Below the pieces are notes generated by a model. The model was given only the letters and a program-made list of their open reading frames with translations, did no database searches and was not told the origin of the DNA. Both the position numbers and the translations under genes were made by a program. A DNA stretch of 64,000 nt from Laccaria trichodermophora (Eukaryota; Basidiomycota; Agaricomycetes; Agaricales; Hydnangiaceae), in NCBI GenBank assembly GCA_018417955.1, contig JACTVC010000010.1, positions 818,763 through 882,762 on the forward strand. Direction: 5' to 3'. Positions 44,604 to 55,535 of the stretch are shown here, piece by piece. Position 1 is the stretch's first letter. Each line of letters begins with the position of its first letter.

Positions 44604-45700
44604 GGTCTCGTGGAGCTAGGTGAGTTCGCATTTTCGTTCTTTTGCCCTTATGCTCACAACTCTCCAGGACCTTAATTTTGTCTATTTTCTGTGGTCAAGG
44701 GCTCGTTTGGATACCCCCACGCTCCGTGAAGACGCTCCCCAAAACCGTTTCCAAAACGGTCAAGGTCTCGTGGAGCTAGGTGAGTTTATAGTTTCACTCT
44801 TTTGCCCTTATGCTCACAACTCCCCAGGACCTTAATCTGCTCCGTTTTCTGTGATCAAGGGCTCGTTCGCATACCCCCACACTCCGTGAAGACGCTCCCT
44901 AAAACCGTTTACAAAACGGTCGAGGTCCCATGGAGCTAGGTGAGTTTGCATTTTCGTTCTTTTGCCCTTATGCTCACAACTCCCCAGGACCTCATTCTGC
45001 TCTGTTTTCTGTGGTCAAGGGCTCGTTTGCATACCCCCACACTCCGTGAAGACGCTCCTTAAAACCGTTTACAAAACGGTCGAGGTCCCATGGAGCTAGG
45101 TGAGTTTGCATTTTCGTTCTTTTGCCCTGATGCTCACAACTCCCCAGGACCTCATTCTGCTCCGTTTTCTGTGGTCAAGGGCTCGTTTACATAGCCCCAC
45201 ACTCCATAAAGACGCTCCCCAAAACCGCTTATAAAACGGTTAAGGTCTCGTGGAGCTAGGTAAGTTTGTATTTTTGCTCTTGTGCCCTCATGCTCATAAC
45301 TCCTTAGTACCTCAATCTTGTCCATTTTCTGTGGTCCCAGGCTTGTTGAGATACCACAAATATGCCACTCAAAGCCGTTTAAAAAACAGTTCAGGTCTTG
45401 TGAAGCTATGCGAGTTTATATTTTTCGCTCTTTTGCCCTTGTGCTCACAACTTCTCAGCACCTGATTCTGCTTCATTTTCTGGTTCTGGACTCGTTTGGA
45501 TACCTCCACAAACCCTGAAGATGCTCTCAAAAACTGCCTATGAACTAGTTAAGCACTCTTGAAGGTATGTTACATTCTATTTTTGTCTTTTTGCATTCAT
45601 ACTCACCAACTGCCCAGGACCTTCTCATGGCTCATTTTGCATGGCCCTGGGCTCATTGGGATACCCACACACTCTCTAAAAATATGCCGCCAAAGTTGTC
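44604..45700 (-). repeat. tandem satellite, 160-bp unit (right block)
   Basis: Unit starts at 44604, 44764, 44924, 45084, 45244 and 45394 show periods of 160, 160, 160, 160 and 150 bp. Each unit contains AAAACCGTTTACAAAACGGT, a hairpin, and CTCACAACTCCCCAGGACC. Orientation is opposite to the left blocks. Units 2-4 are most alike; the last ones are diverged. Confidence 0.9.
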
Positions 45701-46034
45701 ATGACCTCAATCATTATATCTTTAATGTAAAGGAGTATAGTTACACAAATGTGAAAATGGAGGCAATATATTCATATGTTAGAGTCTGACAGCCAAGTAG
45801 AGGAATACATTAGCTACCACCTACATCAATGACAACATGGATAGGACTAAAAGCAAGTGATAACTAAGAAATAGTAGAGTAGACTGGTAAAGTCGTCAAT
45901 GCTGAGCAGGCAGCTGATCGTGGGAAGAAATCACTTTCGTGGGAGAAAGTCAAATTTCAGCGTTACCACACTGAAAAAAGTCTCGAGATCCTGGGGAATA
46001 AACGAGTCTCTTCGTAAACTCAGAGGACTCGTAA
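45701..46034 (-). repeat. Helitron family 2 5' end (reversed)
   Basis: Read on minus it starts at 46034 with TTACGAGTCCTCTGAG and folds with AGAGACTCG, then AGGATCTCGAGAC, CTTTCTCCCACGAAAG. It is the inverted partner of 13126-13413 and holds the MITE-free TA site at 45738-45739. Confidence 0.75.
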
Positions 46035-46182
46035 AAATACAAACAGACATACTTCCATGAAGGGATGACGGATTCATAGATGGCTTGTTGGAGCATTTTT
46101 GGGATGTGTAGTAGTATCAAAACAAGTTTACACTGAAGGGAATTGAGCCACAAGAAGGTCCTGGTCATAGTTTATTATACAG

Positions 46183-46530
46183 TTGAGTGCAAAAAGAATG
46201 AAGGTTGGTTCATTTTTCTGGTTCTTTCTAAGAATCTATTGTACCTCAAATGTATTTGTGTATTCTTTTACATTATGTAGTTGTGTTACACTTCCCTTGG
46301 TATGGACTAATTTCAGTGAAAGCTGGAGCCTTGAGAAGGTTTTTATTCTGGAGGCCATTTTTGGCATCTGAAAAAAAAAATATGCGCTAACTGGGGAGGT
46401 AGCAAGAACATACCTCTAGTCAACCTGAATGAGCCTATCAAAGAATCAGTCAAAAATACTGAGCAGTTATGTCTGTAGAGGCTTTGGAAAATGGCTTGTT
46501 TTGTCTAAAACAGACCAAAAATGACCAAAC
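46183..46530 (+). mobile_element. left half of the fold-back MITE, truncated
   Basis: Matches 13414 to about 13760 almost base for base from CAGTTGAGTGCAAAAAG to CAGACCAAAAATGACC, then stops where gag sequence begins. It is preceded by TA. The right arm is missing, so gypsy sequence truncates it or recombination joined the two. Confidence 0.85.
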
Positions 46531-48400
46531 TGTAGAAGCTCCAATTTTCGAATAACATACTCACTGGGAGTTTCCTTCCCATTTCCTGCGTCCCTGTAAG
46601 ATGCATGATTTGCACGTGCTTTCTGCCTGTCAAGGAAAGCTCGATTCATGAAATATTCCCCTATCGCAGTGCGCAAAGTACTCCAGTCCGCTTCAATCCT
46701 ATCGCAGGTTTCAACGCTTTGGCTGTAGTACCATATTTCAGCAGTGCCAGTAAGTCGAGTAGGTACTAGCATACCTAATTGTTTGAAAATTACCGAGGAC
46801 CGTTTTGCTAGACTATTGACCTTTAATAACCAACGTCTTAGTCCTTCCGGATTACCATCCCAATTAGGAATAGCGTCTACCTTCAATTTAGTGTCGAATT
46901 GTGGCTCAGGGGAAAGTTTAGTGGTAGAGGGACTTATGTCGTCCTTGGAATTGGCAGTGACTTCAAACGGATTCCTCTGTGAGTTCTTTTTCAGAGTGGG
47001 CAGTTTCGGTCCTCCTCAGGGCCCCTTATTTCTGTCTCCGTTGTCGCTGTCATCGTCATCTGAGTCCCCAGGGTTGCCTCCTCCTCACTGTTGTGCGTAA
47101 ATTCCAGACTTTTCCGAGTGGGAATTGTCGGATTCGTTGCCTTCAGTTAGCGAACCGTGTGTAGAACCTGTCATGAATCTAGCAGTTCTGTTGGTCTCAT
47201 TGTCCCCTCTGACGACAACTGGTTCTGTATGATCAGTAGTCTGTTTGATGCCGAACAATTCCCTGAATGCTGGTGAGGAGCTGTGTTGTACTGGATGACC
47301 GAATACTGATGTGTTCATGTTTGCCATAGGATGTTTAGCCTGGGACTTCGATTTCCTAAGATGTCCGGATATGCTGTCAGGTTCGCCTTTTAGGAAGGCC
47401 GGTTGATAGTTACCTACTGTAGTAATAGTTGGAGCGTTAATGGTAGGTTTTCTGGGAGTCACTGATGCAATTATCCACTGCTCGGACCTTTGATTCCTTT
47501 TCCTTTTAGAGAAATCATGATGTTCCGCCAAGTACAATAGAAAGTTCTCCACCTTGCATCGGAAACATGCCCCTAAAATTTCAAAGTCATTAGCAGTCCA
47601 GAACTCATCCGCTTTACCATTCAAGCCCCATCTGGGCAAGGGGGGGAGGCCCTCTCCATTGACAATAAGGTCTTCTTCTGCTTCGTTCCTACGCAGCTTG
47701 AGTCAGTGATTCAAACTGACTAAAATGATCTTTTGCAAGGAGAAGCCGACTAGATTGCCCCACTGTTAAAGTGGTACAGATGGGTCAGTAATTCCTTTAA
47801 AATGTCCATCTCTTCTCTGAACAAACCTTTCCGCCCCTTACGCGTTACGACTTGATCATACGAACTGTAAATAGGTCGATGAAGGGCAGCTTCCCCTAGC
47901 TGTAATGCTTGGCAATGTCGTCCGGCCAACACAAAGATTTTTTCAGATCTGTTGAGTCCAGTGTCAGTAACGGTTTCCCCGAATGAAGAGAAGGGCATGC
48001 AGGCTGGAAAATCTACACTAACTTCCTTGTAAGCTCCTCGATCAGGTAAATCTTCAAAATCAAATGGAGCTTCTACTTCAGTAAGATCTTCGATGTCGGA
48101 ACTTCCAGGTTCGATTGAACTGGGGATCAGTGTTTGCTGGTTCCCCTCCTGTGCCATCTGAAATTCAAATTTGTCAGGAACGTCCAATCCTTCAGGTATG
48201 TCTGGCGTGCCTGGAGTGAATACGTTTTGCATGTTTGTTTCCAACGTTGCTTCCCTTCCTCAAGGCGTGTCCGTTGTTCTGGAAGAGGGTTTATTAGTTG
48301 AACCCTTGGTCATACCTGCAGACTGTGAGTTGTTAGTTTTCCTGTTGGAACTGGATGACTTCTTGGCATTATCCATGAAGTCTTACTTGTTCGGTGTTTT
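46531..48400 (-). pseudogene. gag region of a second Ty3/gypsy element, decayed
   Basis: Pieces at 48244-47750, 47639-47085 and about 46980-46540 on the minus strand. The last has the typical gag capsid core: IPNWDGNPEGLRRWLLKVNS, LTGTAEIWYYS and FLDRQKARANHASYR. An Asp/Ser-rich linker (GDSDDDDSDNGDR) precedes it. It lies downstream of an LTR on the same strand. The downstream pol is missing, cut at the MITE half. Confidence 0.7.
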
Positions 48401-48618
48401 AGTATCAGATTGGTAGAATGATGAATCGATTCTGGACAGGATTTTAAGATGGATTGTGTGGGTGCGAGGTCGAGTTTGATGATTTAGAATGAGTAGTGTG
48501 GGTGCAACATGTTCCGCCGGTTGCGGAAGTATTGTATTTAGCCGACGAGATCTTGAGATCAGTTGCAGTTGCGTAGATACTTGCACGAACGTAGGGCCTT
48601 TCCCAATGTGTCCACCAA

Positions 48619-49168
48619 TGTTAGAGTTCGAAGATTCTAACGTTGGTGTATTCCTGCGAATACAAGTTAGCAACTTCGAATGTAATAAGAACCTACTGGT
48701 AGTCCTAGCTGTTTGCGATTTTACGTTAATACCTAAGGTGGGAGTAGCCCTAGATCACGTGAGTTCTTGGTCTAACCTCAGAGTGCTGACGAAGTGCGAC
48801 ACGAATCAGAATCGTTAGTACGAGACTTTAAAGGTTCAGATTACTTAGTAACTGATAGTTCAGATTACTTAGTAACTGATAGCGCTAGGCTTTATCAAAT
48901 ACTAATAAGTGGTCATGCTTAGTCCTTCTCAAGATGCTAAGTTCACACAGTATTTGGGGTAAAAAGGTAAGATCGCCTTCATCTCTTAGTCTACTGTTAC
49001 ATTAAATACATAAGCTATTGATTCTGGAACCTATAAGAATGCCTCAGAATGTTCTGTAGTGTTCCTGTAACTTCAAGTGTTACCAAATCAAGAGTCTTTT
49101 GTCTGTTGCGTCTGAATGTTTGGCTAAGACGTGTTTACCAAATAGTCCTAAACACCTGTCTTGCAACA
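48619..49168 (-). repeat. 5' LTR of the second Ty3/gypsy element
   Basis: On minus it starts TGTTGCAAGACAGG at 49168 and ends TCTAACA at 48619, then TTGGTGGACACATTGG as a likely primer-binding or leader start. The length is about 550 bp. It is unlike the LTR at 15464-15985, so a different family. Boundaries inferred from TG...CA and position before gag. Confidence 0.5.
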
Positions 49169-50370
49169 ATACAAGTTAAGACGCATTGGATTTGGGTATA
49201 TGTGTGCTACCTTATTTGTATGTAGAAATCTCTTAAGAAATGTAATATGTACAGATGTAAACTGGAGGAAGGTAATGGCATGAGAGGGAATAAGTGATAT
49301 ATGAAGGGGTACTATAACAGACACGTGTCGACGGGGCGACAACGATGTATGACACTGAGCCCCAGTGACAAGGTGGCAACGACGTGCCCAGCCCCAGCAC
49401 TCGGATAACGACGACATGCTTGGGTCCCATCAATAAGGCAACAACAACCTATCGATGAGGCGGCAACGACGTGCCCAGCCTCAGCACTCGGATGACGATG
49501 ACACACCCATTCCCATCGATAAGGCGACAACAACCCATCGATGAGGTGACAACGACATGCCCAGCCCCAGCCCCAGCGCTCCCTCCCCTCCATCATCCCC
49601 AACCACTCTCTCCCCATTCCATCAGTCCCCACCGTCCCCTGCCCCTCCATCAATCCTGACCATTCCCTCCACTTTCCGCTGACACAACACGAAGACGAAC
49701 ACCAGGTCAGAACGACGGGGCTACAACCTCAGACGACAACCCCATGGCAACAACCCAGGACATGGGTTCGAGCGCCCACACCGATTGACATGACATGAAG
49801 ACAGACGAACAATACCATGACGGACAACACCCAGGTCGATGACCTCACCAGACAACAGGCCATGAGTGCCCACCCACCAATGGTGACAAGCCACGAGCGC
49901 CCACTGGCACCACCGACAGACAGTGACGAGCACCACCATCATTACCACCTGAGTGCCCACCATCACTTGTTTGTTGTCAATGTGCACTCAGGATGGTAGA
50001 TCCAAGAGATGGCAAGTCCTGGATAGTGCAGCTGCGAGGATGGGCTGAAAGTTTTCTTTTTCTTTTTCATGGGTTGTCGAGAGCTGGTTTGTCTGTTCTC
50101 TTATGATGTATACTGGTAGATACTGTATGATATTCTTTTTACTGCTTTCATTTGTCTGTATCTCATGAGCTAGAGCATTTCAATGTTGTTTATAATTGTT
50201 TACCAGCAGCATCTAAGGCCCAAGGTCATCCAGAAAGGGTTTGTTGCATCCAGCCATTTCGGTCAGATTTGTCAAGGGGAAACTATCTAAAGTGGTCTGA
50301 ACATTATCAAAGATATATTTGGTAGAGTTTCAGAGGTTATGTCTAGGACGAACAAACCTGTAGAGCACAA
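49169..50370. other. low-complexity, GC-richer spacer with degenerate repeats
   Basis: No gene. From about 49320 to 49990 it holds degenerate tandem phrases (AAGGCGACAACAACCCATCG, ACGACATGCCCAGCCCCAG, GACGAACACCAGG), richer in CpG than its surroundings. Frames over it are repeat artefacts. Confidence 0.5.
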
Positions 50371-51690
50371 AGAGTCTCTAGTCTCGTTCCCATCCGTTGT
50401 GGTGGTCGGCCCGACGGACTGTCGGAGATTCAAAATACACTGCAGAACAACCACCAGAACGTCTGGTGCATTTGGTAGGCAAAACCACCCATCGAGTCAC
50501 AGCGTGACAGAACGTAACGACTTCGCCCAGCAGCAGCAGCGACATTACTTATATATGCTTGTGTATGCAAGACTCTGATTTCTTGTATGATGTGATACAG
50601 TAATTACAGTTTGTCTTTACGAGTAGCTACAATGGAAAAATTGTGCTCCATATCAGCTAAAGGGAGGCCATATCGGTTGGTTCTTCAAACTTGACTATTG
50701 GAAGCCAAAACACTCCCTCCACCTACCCAACATCCCCTTCCCCTCCCTATCGTTGCCAAAGCGCCAGGTCCGAAATGAAGGAATATAAAGAAGCATTTAT
50801 ACGCATAACATCTTCATCATCAGAAAGATCAGCAAAAAGGGCCAACACAGGATCGACGATAGTCTTTCTCGCACCCTTTACGAGATGCTGGAGGTCAGAG
50901 AGCAGAGACATTTGCGTGGTTGGAGGGATGTTCCATTGTGCATAGGCATGTTGCGCTTGGATGGTCAAGGCGTGTAGCAGGGCGGGGTCTGTTGAAGGGT
51001 AAATTAGTGTTAGTGAATTTTTCGCTTTGAAACTTAAGAGGAGGACAGGAGAAAAGAGAAGAGTAAGAGTAAGAAAGAAAATAGCAGGAAGAGGAGAAGA
51101 AGAGGAAGGATGAAAGTAAAAGGGAAGGACCCACCCCTCAAATACAGCCCAATTACAAGTGATATCACACATTATCTTCATCCTACATTCCTCTGCGCGT
51201 TCGCACAATGTCAGCATCGTGTGTGGTGGATCGATTGAGATGCTTGCATACACTATCGAGAAATGCCCCAACTTGATACCTAGGAAAGGGGATGAGATCA
51301 GGGGAGAGTTGATAGGTGTGGAAAAGCCCGGTTTTGGTTCTGATTGGGGCGGCCAGGTTGGGGGAGTTCAAGCTCAAGCAGGGAGAGGAAGTCCATGATT
51401 ATTAGGGCTGGGAGGATAGTGCAGGTGCGATACCGCTTAGTGCGAGCAGTTCAACTGCAACGTGGGTTGTCTCAAATGATGTTGTACGCATTGGAAGTAG
51501 CCAGGATTGTGCAGTGATAGTATATGGACGCCAGTGAATATGTTACCACTTGTCACACTGTGACTCAATGGGTGGTTTTGCCTACCAAATGCACCAGACG
51601 TTATAGAGTGTTCTTCGTCGTGTGTTTTCACACTCTGACGGTCCGCCGAGCCATACACTCTATAGTGGATGGGGACGAGACTAAGAGTCT
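50371..51690. mobile_element. 1.3-kb element with long inverted ends carrying a gene fragment
   Basis: The left arm (50371 to about 50525) and right arm (about 51530-51690) are inverted copies, about 155 bp, with a best-conserved core that includes TGGTGCATTTGGTAGGCAAA and CCACCCAT. The centre is unrelated to other repeats in the window. No transposase. Target duplication not resolved. Confidence 0.7.
50747..51410 (-). pseudogene. captured fragment of an unknown host-type gene
   Basis: Frames at 51377-51183 (PDLIPFPRYQVGAFLDSVCK) and 51271-50747 (STDPALLHALTIQAQHAYAQ, VKGARKTIVDPVLALFADLS, INASLYSFISDLALWQR) look like ordinary coding sequence with conserved-looking amphipathic helices. The middle could be an intron of about 150-200 bp. 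It lies inside long inverted ends, so it may be a transduplicated piece of a cellular gene. Family not recognised. Confidence 0.4.
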
Positions 51691-52068
51691 CCACAGAATG
51701 AGCTTTTGGAACTGTTTACAATTGTTGTCTGGGAGCATCAATCCCCAAAGGTCATCCGAAGTTGATTGACCCAATCCATCCATTTCCGACATACAGACAC
51801 ATGAGGAACCAATTCCACTGAATGTAAATAAAACACAGGATATATTTGGAATGATTTGCAAGGCTTTTTTGTGGAAGAAACATATGCAGGAGCAAAAATA
51901 TTGTTGTTGAGCCCAAAACAGGGGTTTGTTTGCAGATATTGGCATATTAGCTCAGAAACAAATACAGATCATCAATGGAGCCCATTTGATTATATCAGTA
52001 GATCTGTTTTCCAAGTTTTGTGACTTTTTCAACAGAGGAACTTTATGTTTTGCCTAATTTTATACATT
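51691..52068. other. spacer
   Basis: No gene or recognisable repeat apart from a short stretch (GTTTACAATTGTTG...AAAGGTCATCC) resembling the left flank of the preceding element near 50190. Confidence 0.4.
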
Positions 52069-53232
52069 TTATGAGTCCTTACAAGTTTACGAGTAAGACT
52101 CATTCTTTATCAACTGAGGACTTAGGCAAATTTTTCATTCATTCATTCATTCATTGATTCACCTTTCATCACCGCGGGAACTTTTTCTCTTAAACAGAAA
52201 AGCAGCCATAAAATCAGGGAAAATAGCTAGAAAATTAGCAAAAAAAATGTAAAAAATCAGAATATTGCTTAGTAAGGTGAGGAGGCTGTGTTCAGGGGTC
52301 AGGGTCAATATCTAAATATAGAAACCACCTAAAAGTTGCCAGAAAATCAGAAAAAAATACCCAAAAATTAAGAGGCATCTTCTCTGTCACCATAGTGTTG
52401 AAGGGGCTGTGTTCAGGGTTCAGGGTCCATATCTAAATATAGAACAAAGGAAGAAAAATGGCTAGTAAATCAGAAAAAAATGAGTAAAAATAAAAATCAT
52501 ACTTTTTTGTTGCCATGATGTATGAGGGGCTGTGTCCAGTGTTCAGGGTCCATATCTAAATATGAAAAATTAAGACAACTATCTATTATGCAATATGACT
52601 ATATCATCAGACCAGCCTTCTTGCTCTTTGAGATATTGGTCAAAAATGCATGACAATTTCCAAAAAGTATCCAATTTTTTCAGTATTTTGTGTTTTTCTC
52701 AATAAGGAATGGTCTGTATGACATTATTTATATATATGTGTAAAGGTAAGGAAAGGGGCTACAATTGTTGTTGGTGGAGCTAAGTGAGAGGCTGTGTTTC
52801 TGATACCGTGGGAATTTTAACCTAAAAAGGAAATTCATTACAGATATATAGAGCATGCTATTATAGGTCACAAAATATAACTAACCATCCTCTTTCCTGA
52901 GATATATCAAACAGGACTGTGGGAATATTTTACTATAAACAGAAAAATAGTTATAAAATTGGGAAAAATTGCCATAAAATCAAAAAAAAAAAAAAAAAAA
53001 GGAAAAATAAGAATAGCACACATTGTTGCTATGATGTTGATGGCTAGGCCCAGGGCTCAGGGTCTATTTACAAATATAGAACAAAACTCAGAAAATCATA
53101 GAGTGATTGCATGTCATTGCAGCTGATGGAATGTCAGGAGGGTGGTCACATGACCATTTTCCTACTTTAAATTTAGAGTCCACAGGAAGGACTCATACAT
53201 GCCATGCAAAGCACTGGCCCACACCCACAAGT
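52069..53232 (+). mobile_element. 1164-bp non-autonomous Helitron (family 1), copy 2
   Basis: Same length and, as far as read by eye, the same sequence as 26877-28040, including the A run and the four-fold TTCA repeat. Flanks differ (CATTT on the left, GAAAGG on the right), so the termini are fixed at TTATGAGTCC and CACAAGT. Non-coding. Confidence 0.93.
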
Positions 53233-53603
53233 GAAAGGAAATAGGAGACTATTGATATATGTTTACCAACAGCCTGCCCCAACAAATCCTAGGCCAAACC
53301 CAGGTGCCAGTGCATGCTGCAGACCCCTGGCTTGAATGCATGGATAATGGCAAAGGATTAAGTGCAATAATGTGGGTGATTAGGGCAATGGCTACAGCCA
53401 GGGGTGCAGATTTGCCCAGTATCAGGCCTTGGACTGTATGTAACTCTTCTACCACTTCAGGATTGAGGAGACCTTTTCTGGAACATTGTTTAACAATTTA
53501 ATTGTATTAACATTCTCTTAATCTACCTACCCCACAAAGCACCACAAATTGATTACATCGTATTCTGCCATCTGTAAACCAGTCACTGGATCCTTAGGAC
53601 AGT

Positions 53604-53990
53604 TCAATGCGCGATCATATATGACAGTGCCATCCATGACATGTAGAAGCTCTGCAATAAAATATTGAAGACAACAGCATTGATCAATTTAATTTGCTTA
53701 CCATGTTGAGACATTGCAGCGTCTGGTCCAAGGGGCACACACAAGGTGTTTTCCCACTCTGCTCTGCATTTTAACGCTGTGGGATCTGTGTCTACCATAT
53801 ACACAAGGATGCATTTGACAGCGATGGTGTTGTGTACCAGGGGATGGGTGGCAACTTCATACAGGTAGGGAAAGCGTTCATTGCGGTGTTCAACATAGAT
53901 GAGACGTCTGCCATCAACCATGAAATGTTTGTCCTCTGGTCCATCAGGTCGCATGGTCCAGATCTTATCTGCAGGATACGTTGTAGGCAT
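53604..53990 (-). pseudogene. fragment of a hypothetical basidiomycete-type protein
   Basis: 128 codons are open on minus: WTMRPDGPEDKHFMVDGRRL, FPYLYEVATHPLVHN and ECE-free remainder ending SYMIAH. Tone and composition are those of a real protein. A second, more decayed copy with its flank is at about 21875-22500. It has no recognisable domain and appears to be a dispersed repeat-borne gene piece. Confidence 0.4.
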
Positions 53991-54039
53991 TACTACGATG
54001 TGGAAGTTGATATAAGTGCATCATAACATGTAATAAGGA

Positions 54040-54770
54040 TATGCATACCTAATAACTTGACGTGGATGGAAGAGATGCATATGAATCGAGTTTGGCGTTA
54101 GAGGGAGAGAAGGAAAGAATGGGGGGGGGAGTGTTTATCTTGAATAAGACCCTTGCACAGTTGATGGTAACTGAATCCGCGTGCTCGGATCTTGGCGCTT
54201 AGCGTGCATGCAACAAAGAGGAACTGGTGGGTTTAGAGAACCCAGTGAATTACTCTGCAAGATGAACGTGGTCAAAGTGTTTGGACTGGCCAAGACGACA
54301 ATGGGCACATGGATATGGTGTGGTGAAGCTGGCGTATTGCTCTATGAGATGATTGTCATAGACACGTGGCACTTGAATCATTTGGATTGGCCAAGATGAC
54401 AACGAGCATGCAAAGGAGACAGATAGTATCCAGTAGATATATTGCACAAAATGTTTGGACTGGCCAAGACGAAGAGCGCTCAGCAGAAGACCAGAGTGTG
54501 CAACAAAGAGAGGGCGCCGTGGCAAAGAGAGGGTGCCATGGGAAGTTGAACTTGAAGAGCAAGAATCGATGACGCACGAACATTTCCTGATCATTTGATG
54601 GGGGGAAGTTTCGTGCGTCATCGGAATCTACGATGAATACTACCAAAGTTGCACAGCCTTGGTACAAATTCTCAAGATTCTATGATGCACAAACATTTCC
54701 TGATCATTTGATGGGGGGAAGTTTCGTGTGTCATCAATATCTAGATTTTGACGCCCACAATATGTCCAGA
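54040..54770. repeat. 19-bp motif copies and two 53-bp palindromes
   Basis: Motif copies near 54277, 54380 and 54450 are followed by palindromes at 54569-54621 (arms ATGACGCACGAA / TTCGTGCGTCAT) and 54682-54734. The combination resembles 14866-15000 and 59213-59800. No gene. Confidence 0.75.
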
Positions 54771-55272
54771 CTGTTGGACCTAGCCTAAAATGGCCACAGA
54801 TGGGCAGGGGATCTCAAAAAAGCTGACAAGGCCCAAGAGGACAATTCAGAAATTGAGGCAATGGCATCGGAATAACATGCAGGCATCTTGTATACAACTT
54901 GGTATCTAGTAGCACATAATCTAGCCTAATAACTGTCATCAGAGTTTCGGCCTCGCTTCTCTTGCATACACTTTGTTGTGGTATTTGCCATTCAGTGCAG
55001 CCTGTGCATAGCGAATAAAGGGACTTGATTTAGCATCCTGATAGATATAGTAAGCACAAAACAAGTAGCTAAATTTCAGGAGAACTACTTCGTATATCTG
55101 TAGTAGGGCTGCAAAAGATCACGGAAACACGAAGCAAGTTTGAACAAACTTGTTTCCTGAATCTTGTGGCGGGTTGATGCAGGGAATCGATGGAAACTGG
55201 GGTAGGAGGGGTGTATATCTGAGAACGTGGGTGCCGTTGTGTTCTCGCATATCCGTGGGGTTAGAAGACATT
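54771..55272. other. non-coding flank of the Harbinger element
   Basis: No gene seen to about 55120. From about 55137 it is the left part of a 151-bp repeat (AAGTTTGAACAAACTTG palindrome, GGGGTAGGAGGGGTGTAT, TTAGAAGACATT) that continues after the Harbinger insertion. Confidence 0.5.
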
Positions 55273-55535
55273 AGTGGAATGCAGAGTTGATGTAGCAGTC
55301 GCTACGCTACGTGATTTTGAACAACCACTACGCTCGTGCCTAGTGCTACAACTCCGACTGGTAAACTACCCGCGCTACGGCATAAGTCATTACATGTGCG
55401 ACCATTGATGGCTTAGCAGCACGACGCTTATTTAATGCTCATTTGCCAGCTGGGCCTTTGTTTTCCGGATGATTAGATAATCTCTATCCAAACATTCTGA
55501 TCTGTGCTTACCTGCTCTCCTCATTCATTTACACG

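Noticed and set aside
49320..49990. Possible gene in the GC-richer stretch
   Set aside because: Frames follow degenerate tandem repeats, carry no family motifs and change strand and frame repeatedly.
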